Source of the DNA: Histidinibacterium lentulum
GTDB taxonomy: Bacteria > Pseudomonadota > Alphaproteobacteria > Rhodobacterales > Rhodobacteraceae
Direction: 5' to 3'
Assembly: GCF_003789055.1 (NCBI RefSeq)
Contig: NZ_ML119081.1
Coordinates: 248,001-312,000, forward strand
DNA length: 64,000 nucleotides
This document shows positions 1 to 11,133 of the stretch, one piece after another. The notes under the pieces were generated by a model. That model saw only the letters and a program-made list of their open reading frames with translations, made no database searches and was not told the origin of the DNA. A program made the position numbers and the translations under genes. How positions within the stretch are numbered: the stretch's first letter is position 1; every line of letters starts with the position of its first letter.

Positions 1-1
1 G

Positions 2-850
2 ATCGACATGTCGGTGGCCTGGGAGCAATCGCGCTACGACAAGGGCGAGACCGAGGCCGAGCAACGCGCCTACATCAACTGCCCGATGACCCGGGACGAT
101 TACGAGGCCTTCGTCGACGCGCTGCTGGCGGCGGACAAGACGGAGTTCCACGAAGGAGAAACGGCCGGATATTTCGACGGCTGCCTGCCCATCGAGGTCA
201 TGGCCGAGCGCGGCCGCGAGACGCTCCGGCATGGCCCGATGAAGCCGCGCGGCCTCACCAACGCACATGCACCCGAGGTGAAACCACATGCCGTCGTGCA
301 GCTGCGCCGCGACAATGCGCTGGGGACGCTCTACAACATCGTAGGCTTCCAGACGAAGATGAAATACGGCGCCCAGGCCGAGGTTTTCCGCATGATCCCG
401 GGCCTTTCCGAGGCAAAGTTCGCACGGCTCGGCGGCATCCACCGCAACACGTTCCTCAATTCCCCAACCCTGCTCGACGAGCAGATGCGGCTGAAATCAC
501 GGCCCAACATCCGCTTCGCCGGGCAGATCACCGGCGTCGAGGGCTATGTCGAAAGCGCCGCCATGGGACTTCTTGCAGCGCGCCTTTCGGTGGCCGAGAT
601 CACGGGGCGCAGCCTGCCCCCGGTTCCGCCCACCACCGCCACGGGCGCGCTCGTCACCCACATCACGGGCGGGGCGGATGCGAAGACCTTCCAGCCCATG
701 AACGTGAACTTCGGGCTGTTTCCTCCTGTATCCGGGCTGAAATCCGGGCGTCGAGGCCGCACCGACCGCTACCGGGCCTATACCGATCGCGCCAAGGTCG
801 ACTGGCAAGCCTGGCTCGCGGCGACGGCCGCCGCTCCGGTGCCCGCGTGA
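2..850 (+). CDS. trmFO: TrmFO, folate-dependent tRNA (uracil-54-C5)-methyltransferase, 3' part
   Basis: This is the C-terminal part of the FAD- and methylenetetrahydrofolate-dependent enzyme that makes ribothymidine at position 54 of tRNAs. The frame is open from the window edge, so the N-terminal FAD-binding region lies upstream. Recognisable family stretches include [14 protein letters not shown], the PMKPRGL segment, [16 protein letters not shown] and [18 protein letters not shown], followed by the usual C-terminal FGLFPP. About 283 residues are visible of a family length near 450. The next gene, gluQ, is also a tRNA-modification gene and follows on the same strand after about 70 nt. The family call is secure; the upstream end cannot be judged. 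Confidence 0.95.
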   Translation: MDMSVAWEQSRYDKGETEAEQRAYINCPMTRDDYEAFVDALLAADKTEFHEGETAGYFDGCLPIEVMAERGRETLRHGPMKPRGLTNAHAPEVKPHAVVQLRRDNALGTLYNIVGFQTKMKYGAQAEVFRMIPGLSEAKFARLGGIHRNTFLNSPTLLDEQMRLKSRPNIRFAGQITGVEGYVESAAMGLLAARLSVAEITGRSLPPVPPTTATGALVTHITGGADAKTFQPMNVNFGLFPPVSGLKSGRRGRTDRYRAYTDRAKVDWQAWLAATAAAPVPA

Positions 851-872
851 CGGCTCCGGTGCCCGCTTGACG
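833..872 (+). repeat. 20-bp tandem duplication across the trmFO stop codon
   Basis: Two adjacent 20-nt units, 833-852 and 853-872, begin GCTCCGGTGCCCGC and differ at one base. The first contains the trmFO stop codon, and the second repeats the stop context just downstream. This looks like a small slippage duplication without obvious function. Confidence 0.8.
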
Positions 873-919
873 TCCATGCACCCCGGGCAAACCGACCCTC
901 TCATGGCGTCTCGCGTCCC

Positions 920-1762
920 GTGATCACCCGCTTCGCGCCGTCGCCCACGGGGCCTCTGCATCTCGGTCATGCCTTCTCCGCCCTGACCGCCTGGCAGCGT
1001 GCGAAGGATGCGGGCGGCACCTTCCTTCTAAGGATCGAGGATCTCGACGCCGACCGCTGCCGCGCCGAATGGGAGGCACTGATCTTCGAGGACCTTGACT
1101 GGCTCGGCCTCGACTGGCCCCGACCCGTCCTGCGCCAGTCCGATCACGTCGGAGAGTATGAGACCGCCATTGCTCATCTCGCCGAACGCGGCCTTGTCTA
1201 TCCCTGCTCCTGCACGCGAACCGACCTCCGGGCCGCCCTTTCGGCCCCGCAGGAAGGTGCCCCTGCCGTGGGGCCCGACGGCATCGTCTATCCGGGAACC
1301 TGCCGCGCGCGGCCCATGTCGGACCGGCGGGACGGCGACGCGCTGCGCCTCAACATCGGTCGCGCCGTCGCCGCGGCGGCTGACCTCAGCTTCGAGGAAA
1401 CCGGTCCTCTTCATCCGGGCCATCATCGGATCGACCGGATGGCCCTCGTGACTGGAACCGGTGACATCGTCCTGGGGCGCAGGCTGACGGGCATCGTCGC
1501 CTATCACCTGGCCGTGGTCTGGGACGACGCCCGGCAGGGCGTGACCGATGTCGTGCGCGGAGAGGACCTGTTCACGGCCACGCCGGTGCAGGTGTTGCTT
1601 CAGGCGCTGTTCGGCCTGCCGACCCCACGCTACCACCACCACGAATTGATCAGGGACGAACGCGGCCGCAGGCTCGCGAAACGGGATGATGCTCGGGGGA
1701 TATCGACCTACCGCGAGGCGGGTCTCTCGCCGGCCGACATCGTGATGAAGATCGGCCTTTAA
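920..1762 (+). CDS. gluQ: Glutamyl-Q tRNA(Asp) synthetase
   Basis: Class I synthetase-like enzyme that attaches glutamate to the queuosine base of tRNA(Asp) rather than to a tRNA 3' end. The protein has 280 residues, the short form lacking an anticodon-binding domain, as expected for GluQRS. The HIGH-type signature HLGH is at residues 14-17. A zinc site of the family pattern is visible (C96, C98, Y124, C128), and the KMSKS-like LAKRD lies near residue 252. The start is GTG at 920; an ATG at 903 is out of frame and stops after six codons. It follows trmFO closely on the same strand. Confidence 0.93.
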   Translation: MITRFAPSPTGPLHLGHAFSALTAWQRAKDAGGTFLLRIEDLDADRCRAEWEALIFEDLDWLGLDWPRPVLRQSDHVGEYETAIAHLAERGLVYPCSCTRTDLRAALSAPQEGAPAVGPDGIVYPGTCRARPMSDRRDGDALRLNIGRAVAAAADLSFEETGPLHPGHHRIDRMALVTGTGDIVLGRRLTGIVAYHLAVVWDDARQGVTDVVRGEDLFTATPVQVLLQALFGLPTPRYHHHELIRDERGRRLAKRDDARGISTYREAGLSPADIVMKIGL

Positions 1763-1779
1763 GCCCTGACGAAGCGCTC

Positions 1780-2223
1780 TCAGCCGTAAAGGGCCCCGGC
1801 CCGCCGCTCGAAGGCGCGCACGATGCGCTGCATCGCCTCGTTGAAGAACATCCCCGCAGCGCCTTGCAACAGCCTGTTCTTGAACTCGAAATCCACGTCG
1901 AACCGGACCTTGCAGCCGTTCGGATCGTCTTCGAACCGCCACCGGCTTTCCATGTAGCGGAACGGGCCGTCGATATATTCCGTGTCAATCACCCGATCCC
2001 CGGGCCAGAGGGTGACCCTGGAGCCGAACTTCTCCCGGAAGACCCGGAACGAGATCACGAGATCCGCCAGCATCACCTCCCGGTCGCCGTGATCCTCTCT
2101 TGAGCGGACACGCGCGGCGGCAGTCCATGGCAGGAACTCCGGATAGGAGGCCACGTCCGCGACGAGATCGTACATCTGCTGCGGCGTGTAGGGCAGGACG
2201 CGGGTCTCGGAATGACTGGGCAT
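1780..2223 (-). CDS. COQ10/RatA-like START-domain protein
   Basis: A 147-residue single-domain polyketide-cyclase/START protein of the COQ10 family, thought to bind ubiquinone or another lipid and support respiratory electron transport. Bacterial members are often labelled RatA. The start ATG at 2223 gives MPSHSETRVLPYTPQQMYDLV, an N-terminus that matches the family helix-strand start (PYTPQQMYDLVADV, then YPEFLPW). The frame stays open further upstream, but only as antisense to hpt, so longer starts were rejected. It converges on gluQ, ending 18 nt from that gene's stop, and is divergent from hpt. Confidence 0.85.
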   Translation of the reverse strand: MPSHSETRVLPYTPQQMYDLVADVASYPEFLPWTAAARVRSREDHGDREVMLADLVISFRVFREKFGSRVTLWPGDRVIDTEYIDGPFRYMESRWRFEDDPNGCKVRFDVDFEFKNRLLQGAAGMFFNEAMQRIVRAFERRAGALYG

Positions 2224-2315
2224 GGTGCTTTCGGTCCGTTTCTCGGGCGTCATGTCTGCCAGCCGGGGCGGCGTTGCAAGTCGGGCGCGACGTCGCAGCG
2301 CGGACTGACTCCCTC

Positions 2316-2343
2316 GTGACACGACCGCCCCGCCCACTATGCT
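2316..2343 (+). promoter_or_regulatory. Possible promoter for hpt
   Basis: GTGACA at 2316-2321 and TATGCT at 2338-2343 are separated by 16 nt and lie about 30 nt before the hpt start. The pattern resembles a sigma-70-type promoter. It was found by eye only. Confidence 0.35.
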
Positions 2344-2373
2344 GCGCGAGTCAGGGACTGGACGAGGGCCGCC

Positions 2374-2919
2374 ATGGTGCGCACCGACTACGTGGTCGAC
2401 GAGATGATCTCGGCCAAGACCATCGCCGCGCGGATCGAGGCGCTCGCCCGTGAGATCGAGGCCGATTTCGCCGGAACGGAGAAGCTCGTTGTCGTGGGAC
2501 TTCTTCGCGGGTCTTTCGTCTTCATCGCCGATCTCGTGCGCGAACTCCGCCTGCCGGTGGAAGTGGACTTCCTGGAGGCCTCCTCCTACGGCGACTCGAT
2601 GCAGTCCAGCCGGGAGGTACGCATTCTCAAGGACCTGCGGGGCGAGATCGGCGGACGCGACGTCCTTCTCGTCGAGGATATCGTCGATACGGGTCACACC
2701 CTGGCGCGAACCACGGAGTACCTGCTGACCCGGGAGCCCGCGCGGCTGAAGACGATCGCCCTGCTGGACAAGCCCGCCCGTCGCGAAGTCGATTTCAAGG
2801 CCGACTGGACCGGTTTCGCCATCCCTGACGAGTTCGTGGTGGGCTACGGCATCGATTATGCCCAACGAAACCGCAACCTGCCCTATATCGGCAAGGTACG
2901 CTTCACCGGCGATAGCTGA
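2374..2919 (+). CDS. hpt: Hypoxanthine phosphoribosyltransferase
   Basis: Purine-salvage enzyme that makes IMP (and possibly GMP) from hypoxanthine (guanine) and PRPP. The 181-residue protein has the PRPP-binding motif [13 protein letters not shown] at about residues 97-109, the early [12 protein letters not shown] loop and the C-terminal [20 protein letters not shown] segment typical of HPRT. It starts at ATG 2374 downstream of a plausible promoter. A small membrane-protein gene follows after 10 nt and probably shares the transcript. Confidence 0.95.
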   Translation: MVRTDYVVDEMISAKTIAARIEALAREIEADFAGTEKLVVVGLLRGSFVFIADLVRELRLPVEVDFLEASSYGDSMQSSREVRILKDLRGEIGGRDVLLVEDIVDTGHTLARTTEYLLTREPARLKTIALLDKPARREVDFKADWTGFAIPDEFVVGYGIDYAQRNRNLPYIGKVRFTGDS

Positions 2920-2929
2920 GGAGAGGACC

Positions 2930-3121
2930 ATGCACTACATGCGCTGGTTGATGCGGGCCAAGAAATGGCAGGCCCGCCCGCCCTCGGAGAAAATGGTGAA
3001 GCTGGTGCTGAGCCTGATCGTGGCGGGAATCGTCGTCGCCTCGGTGGAACGCTGGGTCGGCTGGCCCGCCTGGGCCCAACTCGACCCGGTCGGCCCCCGC
3101 AATGCAGCCCAGCAGCGCTGA
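2930..3121 (+). CDS. Small single-pass membrane protein, unknown function
   Basis: A 63-residue protein preceded by a good Shine-Dalgarno (GAGGAGAGG ending five bases before the ATG). Residues 1-22 are basic and probably cytoplasmic. Residues about 23-42 (VKLVLSLIVAGIVVASVERW) form one membrane helix, followed by a short polar tail. Ten nt separate it from the hpt stop, so it is likely co-transcribed. No family was recognised; the spacing, ribosome site and third-base bias support a real gene. Confidence 0.7.
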   Translation: MHYMRWLMRAKKWQARPPSEKMVKLVLSLIVAGIVVASVERWVGWPAWAQLDPVGPRNAAQQR

Positions 3122-3232
3122 ACACGGGTCTGCGCGCTGACGCTCGATCCATGCGACATTGTGACTGGCCTTGCGGGTCGGGGGTGCTACGGTCCCCCAA
3201 CGTCAGCTCCTCAGAACCGGAACACAGCACAC

Positions 3233-3694
3233 ATGCATCGCACAGTTATTGTTTCAGCCATCGCCCTCGCAGCGACCGTTTCGCCGGCTCTCGCGCAGGA
3301 CCGCGATCCTCTCGCCGCCGCGATGAGCGCGCGTCAGTCCCACATGCAGCTCTACGCCCACAACCTCGGGATTCTCGGCGGCATGGCGCGCGGCGACATG
3401 GAGTATGATGCCGATATGGCGGCGATCGCGGCGGCCGACCTCGTGGCCCTCGCCTCGGTGAGCCAGCAGGCCTATTGGCCCGAGGGCAGCAGCAACGCCG
3501 ATTATGAGGACAGCCGCGCCCTGCCCGCCATCTGGGAGGACAGCGCCGGGTTCGAAGAGGCCAAGGCGGCCCTCCTCGCCGCGGCGACGGCCCTCGCGGC
3601 GACGGCCGGCACCGGACCCGAGGGACTTGCCGGCATGCGAGACGTCGGCGGTGCCTGTGGCGCTTGCCACGAAACGTTCCAGGAAAGCCGCTGA
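3233..3694 (+). CDS. Periplasmic cytochrome c' / c-556 family protein
   Basis: A 153-residue exported class II cytochrome. A signal peptide covers residues 1-20 (cleavage after ALA-Q), followed by an all-alpha body, and the single heme motif CGACH is close to the C-terminus (142-146), as is typical of the four-helix-bundle cytochrome c' family. These proteins bind NO or transfer electrons in the periplasm. Start ATG 3233 was chosen because it begins the signal peptide; the upstream in-frame extension is not signal-like. It is followed after 4 nt by a diheme cytochrome gene, so the two are probably partners in one periplasmic redox chain. Confidence 0.85.
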   Translation: MHRTVIVSAIALAATVSPALAQDRDPLAAAMSARQSHMQLYAHNLGILGGMARGDMEYDADMAAIAAADLVALASVSQQAYWPEGSSNADYEDSRALPAIWEDSAGFEEAKAALLAAATALAATAGTGPEGLAGMRDVGGACGACHETFQESR

Positions 3695-3698
3695 TCGC

Positions 3699-4586
3699 AT
3701 GCGCCTGTTACCGTGGGGGGCGGCTCTCGCCCTCCTGATCGCTGGGGCGGGCTGGGTGCTGAGCGCCCCGGCCCGCGAACCGGAAACCCACGCGGCACTT
3801 GTGGGCGACCCGGAGGCTGGCCGGCTGAGCTTCGCGGCCGCCGGGTGCGCCTCCTGTCACATCGACCCCGAGGCCGATATCGACGCCGGGGTTCCTCCGG
3901 TCCTGTCGGGCGGCGAGCGCTTCGAGACAGCCTTCGGCACCTTCGTCGCGCCCAACATCTCCCCATCACCCCAGGGCGTCGGCGACTGGACAGATGCTCA
4001 GCTTGTCCACGCCATGGCCGCGGGCGTTTCGCCAGACGGGCAGCACTACTACCCTGCCTTCCCCTATGGATCCTACTCCCGGGCGGACCTGCAGGATCTG
4101 GTCGACATCGCCGCCTACATCCGCACCCTGCCCCACTCCGATCGCGAGAACGAGCCGCGGGAGCTGAGCTTTCCCTACTCGATCGCCCGCACTGTGGGTC
4201 TGTGGAAGCGCCTCTACGTCTCGCCGGACTGGGTCCTCGAAACCGCCGATACGCCTGAAATCGAACGCGGCCGCTACCTCGTCGAGAGCCTCGGTCATTG
4301 CGCGGAATGCCATACCCCCAGGGGAGCCCTCGGCGGGCTCGACACGACCCGGTGGATGGCCGGGGCACCCAATCCTTCGGGAGAAGGCCGGATCCCGAAC
4401 ATCACACCCGCTGTCCTGACATGGTCCGAGGCGGATATCGTGGCCTACCTGGACACGGGCTTCACCCCGGACTTCGACGTGGCCGGAGGCAGCATGACCT
4501 CGGTCGTCAAGAACATGGCGCAGCTTCCCGCCTCGGACCGGGAGGCCATCGCGGCCTATCTCAAGGCGATCCCGGGCGTGGAGTGA
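3699..4586 (+). CDS. Membrane-anchored or secreted diheme cytochrome c
   Basis: A 295-residue protein with an N-terminal hydrophobic segment (about residues 5-22) serving as export signal or anchor. Two class I cytochrome domains follow, with heme motifs CASCH (50-54) and CAECH (201-205). The layout resembles cytochrome subunits that accept electrons from periplasmic dehydrogenases or thiosulfate-oxidising enzymes; no dehydrogenase is adjacent, so the partner is unknown. It begins 4 nt after the cytochrome c' gene. Its last 26 nt overlap the convergent olsA gene. Confidence 0.82.
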   Translation: MRLLPWGAALALLIAGAGWVLSAPAREPETHAALVGDPEAGRLSFAAAGCASCHIDPEADIDAGVPPVLSGGERFETAFGTFVAPNISPSPQGVGDWTDAQLVHAMAAGVSPDGQHYYPAFPYGSYSRADLQDLVDIAAYIRTLPHSDRENEPRELSFPYSIARTVGLWKRLYVSPDWVLETADTPEIERGRYLVESLGHCAECHTPRGALGGLDTTRWMAGAPNPSGEGRIPNITPAVLTWSEADIVAYLDTGFTPDFDVAGGSMTSVVKNMAQLPASDREAIAAYLKAIPGVE

Positions 4587-5394
4587 GCCGCGCCTCCACC
4601 CCGTCGCGCACCCGGACCTCCGCCAGTCTCGCCAGCACCTTTCGGTCCGGATGCGCGGCCACGCGAAGGGGCGGATGAAAGACGATCATCACTGTGCCCT
4701 GCCTCCTCGCGGCCAACACGGTCAGCAGATGGGGGCCGAACGCCATGTCACCCCACCATCCGTAGCGCCTCGGATCGTCGCCCCGGGCTGCGCCGTAGAT
4801 CAGGCTCACCGGCTGAATCCAGAGCATCTCGCGCAGAGGTTCGGCGAGGAAGGCCGCGAAAAGCGTAGGCTTGAACGGCAGGACCTGCCGGCCATCGGTG
4901 GACGTGCCCTCGGGAAACACAACGAGCCTGTGACCCGCGCTCAGCCGCTCCTCGAACAACCGCACCTGACGCGGTGCTTCACGCCGGTCGCGGTCTATGA
5001 ACACCGTTCCCGTGGCCCGGGCCAACCAGCCGATGCCGGGCCAGTCGCGAACCTCGGCCTTCGAGACGAAGTAGATGCGCTGGCAGGCGTTCAGCGCGAA
5101 GATGTCCAGCCAGGACGAATGATTGGCGACCACGGCGCCCGGTTCCCGCATCGGCGCGCCCTCGACGCGGTAGTCGATCCCGAGGATCCGGATCGCCGTC
5201 CGGCAGACCCCTTGCGTGATCCACGGCGTCACCGGCCGGCGCGGATGGCAGAACGGCCATTCGAAAAGCCGCAGGAAGAGCAGAACCGCGAGTCCCCCGA
5301 AGGTCACCACCGCCAGCGCCACCCCCCGCGCCCCGGCAAGCAGAAGCGAGCCGTGGACTCGCGCCGGCGGTGGCGCGTCGGAAGTCCAGGTCAT
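4561..5394 (-). CDS. olsA: 1-acyl-sn-glycerol-3-phosphate / lyso-ornithine lipid O-acyltransferase
   Basis: PlsC-family membrane acyltransferase of 277 residues. The catalytic HX4D motif NHSSWLD is at residues 91-97 and the acyl-acceptor motif FPEGTSTDG at 160-168. An N-terminal membrane helix spans about 20-42. Its start overlaps the end of the OlsB-type gene by 4 nt (ATGA), so this is the olsB-olsA operon. OlsB makes lyso-ornithine lipid and OlsA adds the second acyl chain, giving phosphate-free ornithine lipid. A role as ordinary PlsC in phosphatidic acid synthesis is the alternative. Because olsB is frame-broken here, the downstream function may be affected. Confidence 0.85.
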   Translation of the reverse strand: MTWTSDAPPPARVHGSLLLAGARGVALAVVTFGGLAVLLFLRLFEWPFCHPRRPVTPWITQGVCRTAIRILGIDYRVEGAPMREPGAVVANHSSWLDIFALNACQRIYFVSKAEVRDWPGIGWLARATGTVFIDRDRREAPRQVRLFEERLSAGHRLVVFPEGTSTDGRQVLPFKPTLFAAFLAEPLREMLWIQPVSLIYGAARGDDPRRYGWWGDMAFGPHLLTVLAARRQGTVMIVFHPPLRVAAHPDRKVLARLAEVRVRDGVEARLTPRPGSP

Positions 5395-6159
5395 CCGGCA
5401 CTGTCCGCAGCAACACCTTCACGCCCGTAGATGCGGGCGCTGCGGAGGTTGAGCCGCGCCGTGTCCATCAGCATGCAGACATCCGTCGTGTTGAACTCCC
5501 GGTCGATCCAAGCCCCTGCACCCACGGTCCCGCCCAGCCGCAGGTAGGCCTTGATCAGCGCGGGCACTTCGAGCAGCGCCGCGCGCCGGTCCACTTGATG
5601 CGCCGGAAGGATATCGAGCGCCACCGCGCCCGGCGGTCGCGCCGTAACCCGCAGGTCGGGCGGCGCGAGATGATTGTGGTGCAGGTAGGACAAGGGTTGC
5701 GCGAGGTCGGACGGATCCGTGCCATGAAAGGACGCCACGCCGAACAACACTTCCGCTCCGGTACGGGCGACATGCTCGGCCAGCGCGAGCCAGAGAACGT
5801 GCATGGCCGTACCGCCGCGATACTCTGGAAGGAGACAGGACCGCCCCAGCTCCAGCAGCCGGCGTCCTCCGGACCGGAGCGGGCCAAGATTGTACTCCGC
5901 CTCGCTGTAGAACCGCCCCGCTGCCGCCGCGGCTGCCGCGTCCATCAGACGGTAGGTCCCGACGACCCGCCCGCCACGCGCCCGGTCGATGAGCAGGAGA
6001 TGCGCCGCGACTTCGTCGAAGCTGTCCCTCTCCAGCCCGGCGGAATGGTCCACCAGAGGGCCGTCTCCGCCCAGTTCCTCAACGAAGGGCCTGCGCCGCG
6101 CGAACATCTGCCGGACCGGCGGCAAGCCGCACCGCGAAATCGGGTTCAGCGGCGATCAT
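5391..6159 (-). pseudogene. olsB: olsB, L-ornithine N-acyltransferase, disrupted by a frameshift near 6083
   Basis: GNAT-like hemolysin-family acyltransferase that transfers a 3-hydroxyacyl group from ACP to ornithine. The main frame (stop at 5391) carries FVEELGGDG, an early family motif, and continues to the C-terminus through LELGRSCLLPEYR. The expected N-terminus lies in another frame: ATG 6159, preceded by GGAGAG, encodes 26 codons ending RLAAGPADVRAAQALR and then TGA at 6079-6081. Family members read about LRYRVFVEELGG at this junction. The gap is explained exactly if 14 nt were lost between two CTTCG copies. A later start at 6125 in the main frame lacks a ribosome site. This is either a real mutation or a sequence error. 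Confidence 0.75.
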
Positions 6160-6327
6160 GGCGACGTGGCTCTCCAATCATGGACTGGGCGGGGCCGGGT
6201 TTCTCTAGGAGGGCCGGTGCAGGTTTGCAATATCACGGACCAGTGTGCCACTGACGTGACGACCCGTCGCGCCCACCAATTCTTGGTTGCAAGAATAAAC
6301 AATCATGCTACCAAGGGTTGCATTTCA

Positions 6328-6516
6328 TCACTCCCGATCAAGCGCGACGAGATCGAGGACGACCTGCCGCCCATCCAGGACGACCTTGCCCTCTTCGCTG
6401 AAATTCACCGTGATACGACCCGCGATGTTCGATTGCACCTGCCCCACCCCCCAATCCGGTTTCGCCGGTAGCCGCACCAGCATCCCCGGGCTGAGGTGGT
6501 CGTTCGGATCGGACAT
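6328..6516 (-). CDS. DUF3553 family small protein
   Basis: A 62-residue protein beginning MSDPNDHLSPGMLVRLPAK. It has the DUF3553 pattern of a short beta-rich fold, with the phrase DWGVGQVQSNIAGRITVNF (residues 21-39), similar to the C-terminal segment found in some UvrD-type helicases. The function is not established. It is divergent from chpT, with only 36 nt between the two start codons, an arrangement I recall from other Rhodobacterales. The frame is open further upstream, but only across chpT, so the internal ATG was chosen. Confidence 0.8.
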   Translation of the reverse strand: MSDPNDHLSPGMLVRLPAKPDWGVGQVQSNIAGRITVNFSEEGKVVLDGRQVVLDLVALDRE

Positions 6517-6552
6517 CTCGGCGTTTCCTTTCCACACAGGGATTTGTCGGCA

Positions 6553-7143
6553 ATGATGGATCGTGATCTGACCGCGCTCGTGGCGTCCCGCATCTGTCAT
6601 GATCTCATTAGCCCGCTCGGCGCGATCGGCAACGGGCTGGAGCTCATTCAACTGTCGTGCGGAACCTCGCCGGAACTCGATCTGATCAATGCCAGCGTCA
6701 CCCATGCACGCGCAAGGATCCGCCTCTTCCGCCTCGCCTTCGGGGCCGGGAACGGACAGTTGATCGACAACCGGGACGTCCAGGGCATGCTACAGGACCT
6801 CGGCCACGGCACCCGCTTGACCTATCGCTGGTCGGTGTCCGAAGCGGCCCCCCGGGCAGAGATCAAGGCCGCCCTCCTCGCCATGCTGTGTGTCGAGACC
6901 GCTCTGCCGCGGGGCGGAACCGTGGGCGCGCAACTCTTCGGCGGGCACTGGCGGATATCCGGCGAAGGTCCCGCACTCCGCGTCGATCCCGCCGCATTCG
7001 GCGTCCTCTCGGACGAGACCGACGGCTCCACGATCACCCCGGCGGGCATCCAGTTCCTGCTCCTGCCGGCCGCCACCAAGGCCATCGGCCGGACCTTGAG
7101 CGTGGTCAGAGGCGGCGACACGGACCTCGGAATCAGCTTCTGA
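6553..7143 (+). CDS. chpT: Histidine phosphotransferase ChpT
   Basis: Phosphorelay protein that carries phosphate from the hybrid kinase CckA to CtrA and CpdR, controlling cell cycle or, in Rhodobacterales, motility and gene-transfer-agent programmes. The 196-residue protein opens with the dimerisation/phosphorylation helix [20 protein letters not shown], with phospho-accepting H16, followed by a degenerate kinase-like ATPase domain. Tandem ATGs at 6553 and 6556 begin the conserved N-terminus. Its 3' end overlaps convergent proA by 11 nt. CckA and CtrA are not in the window. Confidence 0.9.
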   Translation: MMDRDLTALVASRICHDLISPLGAIGNGLELIQLSCGTSPELDLINASVTHARARIRLFRLAFGAGNGQLIDNRDVQGMLQDLGHGTRLTYRWSVSEAAPRAEIKAALLAMLCVETALPRGGTVGAQLFGGHWRISGEGPALRVDPAAFGVLSDETDGSTITPAGIQFLLLPAATKAIGRTLSVVRGGDTDLGISF

Positions 7144-8383
7144 CGGCGCCGTCAGCGCTCACGAGATACTTGAAACTCGTCAGCTGCTCCGCGCCCACAG
7201 GCCCCCGCGCATGCATCTTGCCCGTGGCGATGCCGATCTCCGCGCCCATCCCGAACTCTCCCCCGTCAGCGAACTGCGTCGAGGCGTTGTGCATCAGGAT
7301 CGCGCTGTCGAGTCGGGAAAAGAACCTGTCGGCCGCCGCCTGGTCCTCCGTCAGGATGCAATCGGTATGCTGAGAGCCGTACCGGCGGATGTGCGCGATA
7401 GCATCGTCAATGTCGTCAACAACTTTCGCGGCGATCTTCATGTCGAGATACTCGCGCCCCCAGTCGTCCGCGGTCGCCGGCAAACTCCCCTTCAGACCTT
7501 GGGCCCGCACCTCGACGCCCGCCTCCATCAGCATGTCCACGATCCGCTGTCCGAGGTCGATGGCGCCCCGATGCACCAGCAGACATTCTGCAGCTCCACA
7601 GATGCCCGTGCGCCGGGTCTTCGCATTCATGACAACACGGAGCGCCTTGTCCGGGTCTGCGGCGGCATCGACATAGACATGCACGATCCCCTCGAGATGG
7701 GCGAAGACGGGAACCCGCGCCTCGCGCTGGACAAGGCCAACGAGGCCCTTTCCACCCCTGGGCACGATCACGTCGATGCTGTCCGTCATGGCAAGCATCT
7801 CGCTGACCGCGGCTCGGTCCCGCGTGGGCACGAGCTGGACCGCATCTTCCGGGAGACCCGCGGCTCTCAGCCCCTCCACGAGGCAGGCGTAGATCGCGGA
7901 GGAGGAATGGAAGCTCTCCGATCCGCCGCGCAGGATCACGGCATTCCCGGACTTGAGGCAGAGCGCACCCGCGTCCGCGGTCACGTTCGGTCGGCTTTCA
8001 TAGATCACCCCGACGACGCCCAACGGCGTGCGCACCCGGCGGATATGGAGCCCCGTGGGCCGGTCCCATTCCGCAATTGTAGCGCCGACGGGATCGGCCT
8101 GCGCCGCGATCGCCTCGAGCCCTGCCGCCATCGCCTCGATCCGGTCCGCATCGAGGGCGAGCCGGTCCATCATCGCCGCCGTCAGCCCCTTCTCGCGCCC
8201 GTACTCGAGGTCCCTCGCGTTCGCTTCCATCACGACGCCGGCGTTTCGGCGCAGGCAATCGGCGGCCTCGGTCAACGACCGCTCCTTGGCCTCCGAGGAA
8301 GTTGAGGCAAGGATCGCCGCCGCCGCCCTGGCGCGCTGACCGATCTCCGCCATGAGGTCGGCAATGTCGTTATTGTCCTTCAT
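7133..8383 (-). CDS. proA: Glutamate-5-semialdehyde dehydrogenase (gamma-glutamyl phosphate reductase)
   Basis: Second step of proline synthesis: NADPH-dependent reduction of gamma-glutamyl phosphate to glutamate semialdehyde. The 416 residues match the usual length. The family stretches [12 protein letters not shown] (about 124-135) and [14 protein letters not shown] (143-156) are present, and the catalytic cysteine is C262 in [14 protein letters not shown]. It lies 38 nt downstream of proB in the obgE-proB-proA operon, so both ProB and ProA are made from one transcript. Confidence 0.96.
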   Translation of the reverse strand: MKDNNDIADLMAEIGQRARAAAAILASTSSEAKERSLTEAADCLRRNAGVVMEANARDLEYGREKGLTAAMMDRLALDADRIEAMAAGLEAIAAQADPVGATIAEWDRPTGLHIRRVRTPLGVVGVIYESRPNVTADAGALCLKSGNAVILRGGSESFHSSSAIYACLVEGLRAAGLPEDAVQLVPTRDRAAVSEMLAMTDSIDVIVPRGGKGLVGLVQREARVPVFAHLEGIVHVYVDAAADPDKALRVVMNAKTRRTGICGAAECLLVHRGAIDLGQRIVDMLMEAGVEVRAQGLKGSLPATADDWGREYLDMKIAAKVVDDIDDAIAHIRRYGSQHTDCILTEDQAAADRFFSRLDSAILMHNASTQFADGGEFGMGAEIGIATGKMHARGPVGAEQLTSFKYLVSADGAVRS

Positions 8384-8421
8384 CTTGCGGCGCGTCCCTG
8401 ATGTCGTGCATGAAGATCATG

Positions 8422-10604
<2,183 letters not shown>

Positions 10605-10626
10605 CTACGCCAAGTCGCAGAGGCCC

Positions 10627-11133
10627 TCAAGTCCCGGACCGGCGTGCTTGCCAGTCCGCGCGGGTGAGCTCGACCACGACCGAAGCAACCTCCCGTCCGA
10701 GTGGTCTGCTCGGCCGCATCTGCCGGCGCATCTCGCGGAACCCGAGCCCGCTCAACACAGCGGCGGAGCGTGCGTTTCCCTCAAGATGACTGGAGGCGAG
10801 GTTTTCCCCCCTGCTTTCGAAGAAGGCATCAACGACCGCCGCAGCCGCCTCGGGCATGTAACCCTGCCCCCAATGGGCCCGGGCGAGCCAGTAGCCCAGC
10901 TCGTCGTCCGTCGCGATGATGCCCAAAAGCGCGTCGTCCCGCATGATCGCGAGCGGCGCCACCCGGCCCGCCTCTGCCTCGGCGATGAACCACTCCGCAT
11001 CCTCGCGTGCGTAGGGCCAGGGCACCGAGGACAGCCACCGCGTGACCTCCCAGTCCTGCAAGGCCGCCGTGATCGCAGCGGCATCCCTCTGCTCCACGGG
11101 GCGGAGCAGCAACCGCTCCGTCCGCACCGTCAT
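10627..11133 (-). CDS. GNAT N-acetyltransferase, RimJ/RimL type
   Basis: A 168-residue acetyltransferase starting TVRTERLLLRPVEQRD, the usual first strand of RimJ/RimL-like enzymes. The acetyl-CoA site region is YWLARAHWGQGYMPEAA (residues about 82-98), and N120 in EGNARSAAVLSGLGF is typical of this subfamily. The substrate is unknown; relatives acetylate ribosomal-protein N-termini or antibiotics. Its start overlaps the previous acetyltransferase stop by 4 nt, so the pair is translationally coupled within the ribosomal operon. Confidence 0.85.
   Translation of the reverse strand: MTVRTERLLLRPVEQRDAAAITAALQDWEVTRWLSSVPWPYAREDAEWFIAEAEAGRVAPLAIMRDDALLGIIATDDELGYWLARAHWGQGYMPEAAAAVVDAFFESRGENLASSHLEGNARSAAVLSGLGFREMRRQMRPSRPLGREVASVVVELTRADWQARRSGT

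Noticed and set aside
2224-2931. An N-terminal extension of the COQ10-like gene to 2931
   Set aside because: The extension is antisense to hpt and resembles no COQ10 N-terminus; the internal ATG at 2223 begins the conserved domain.
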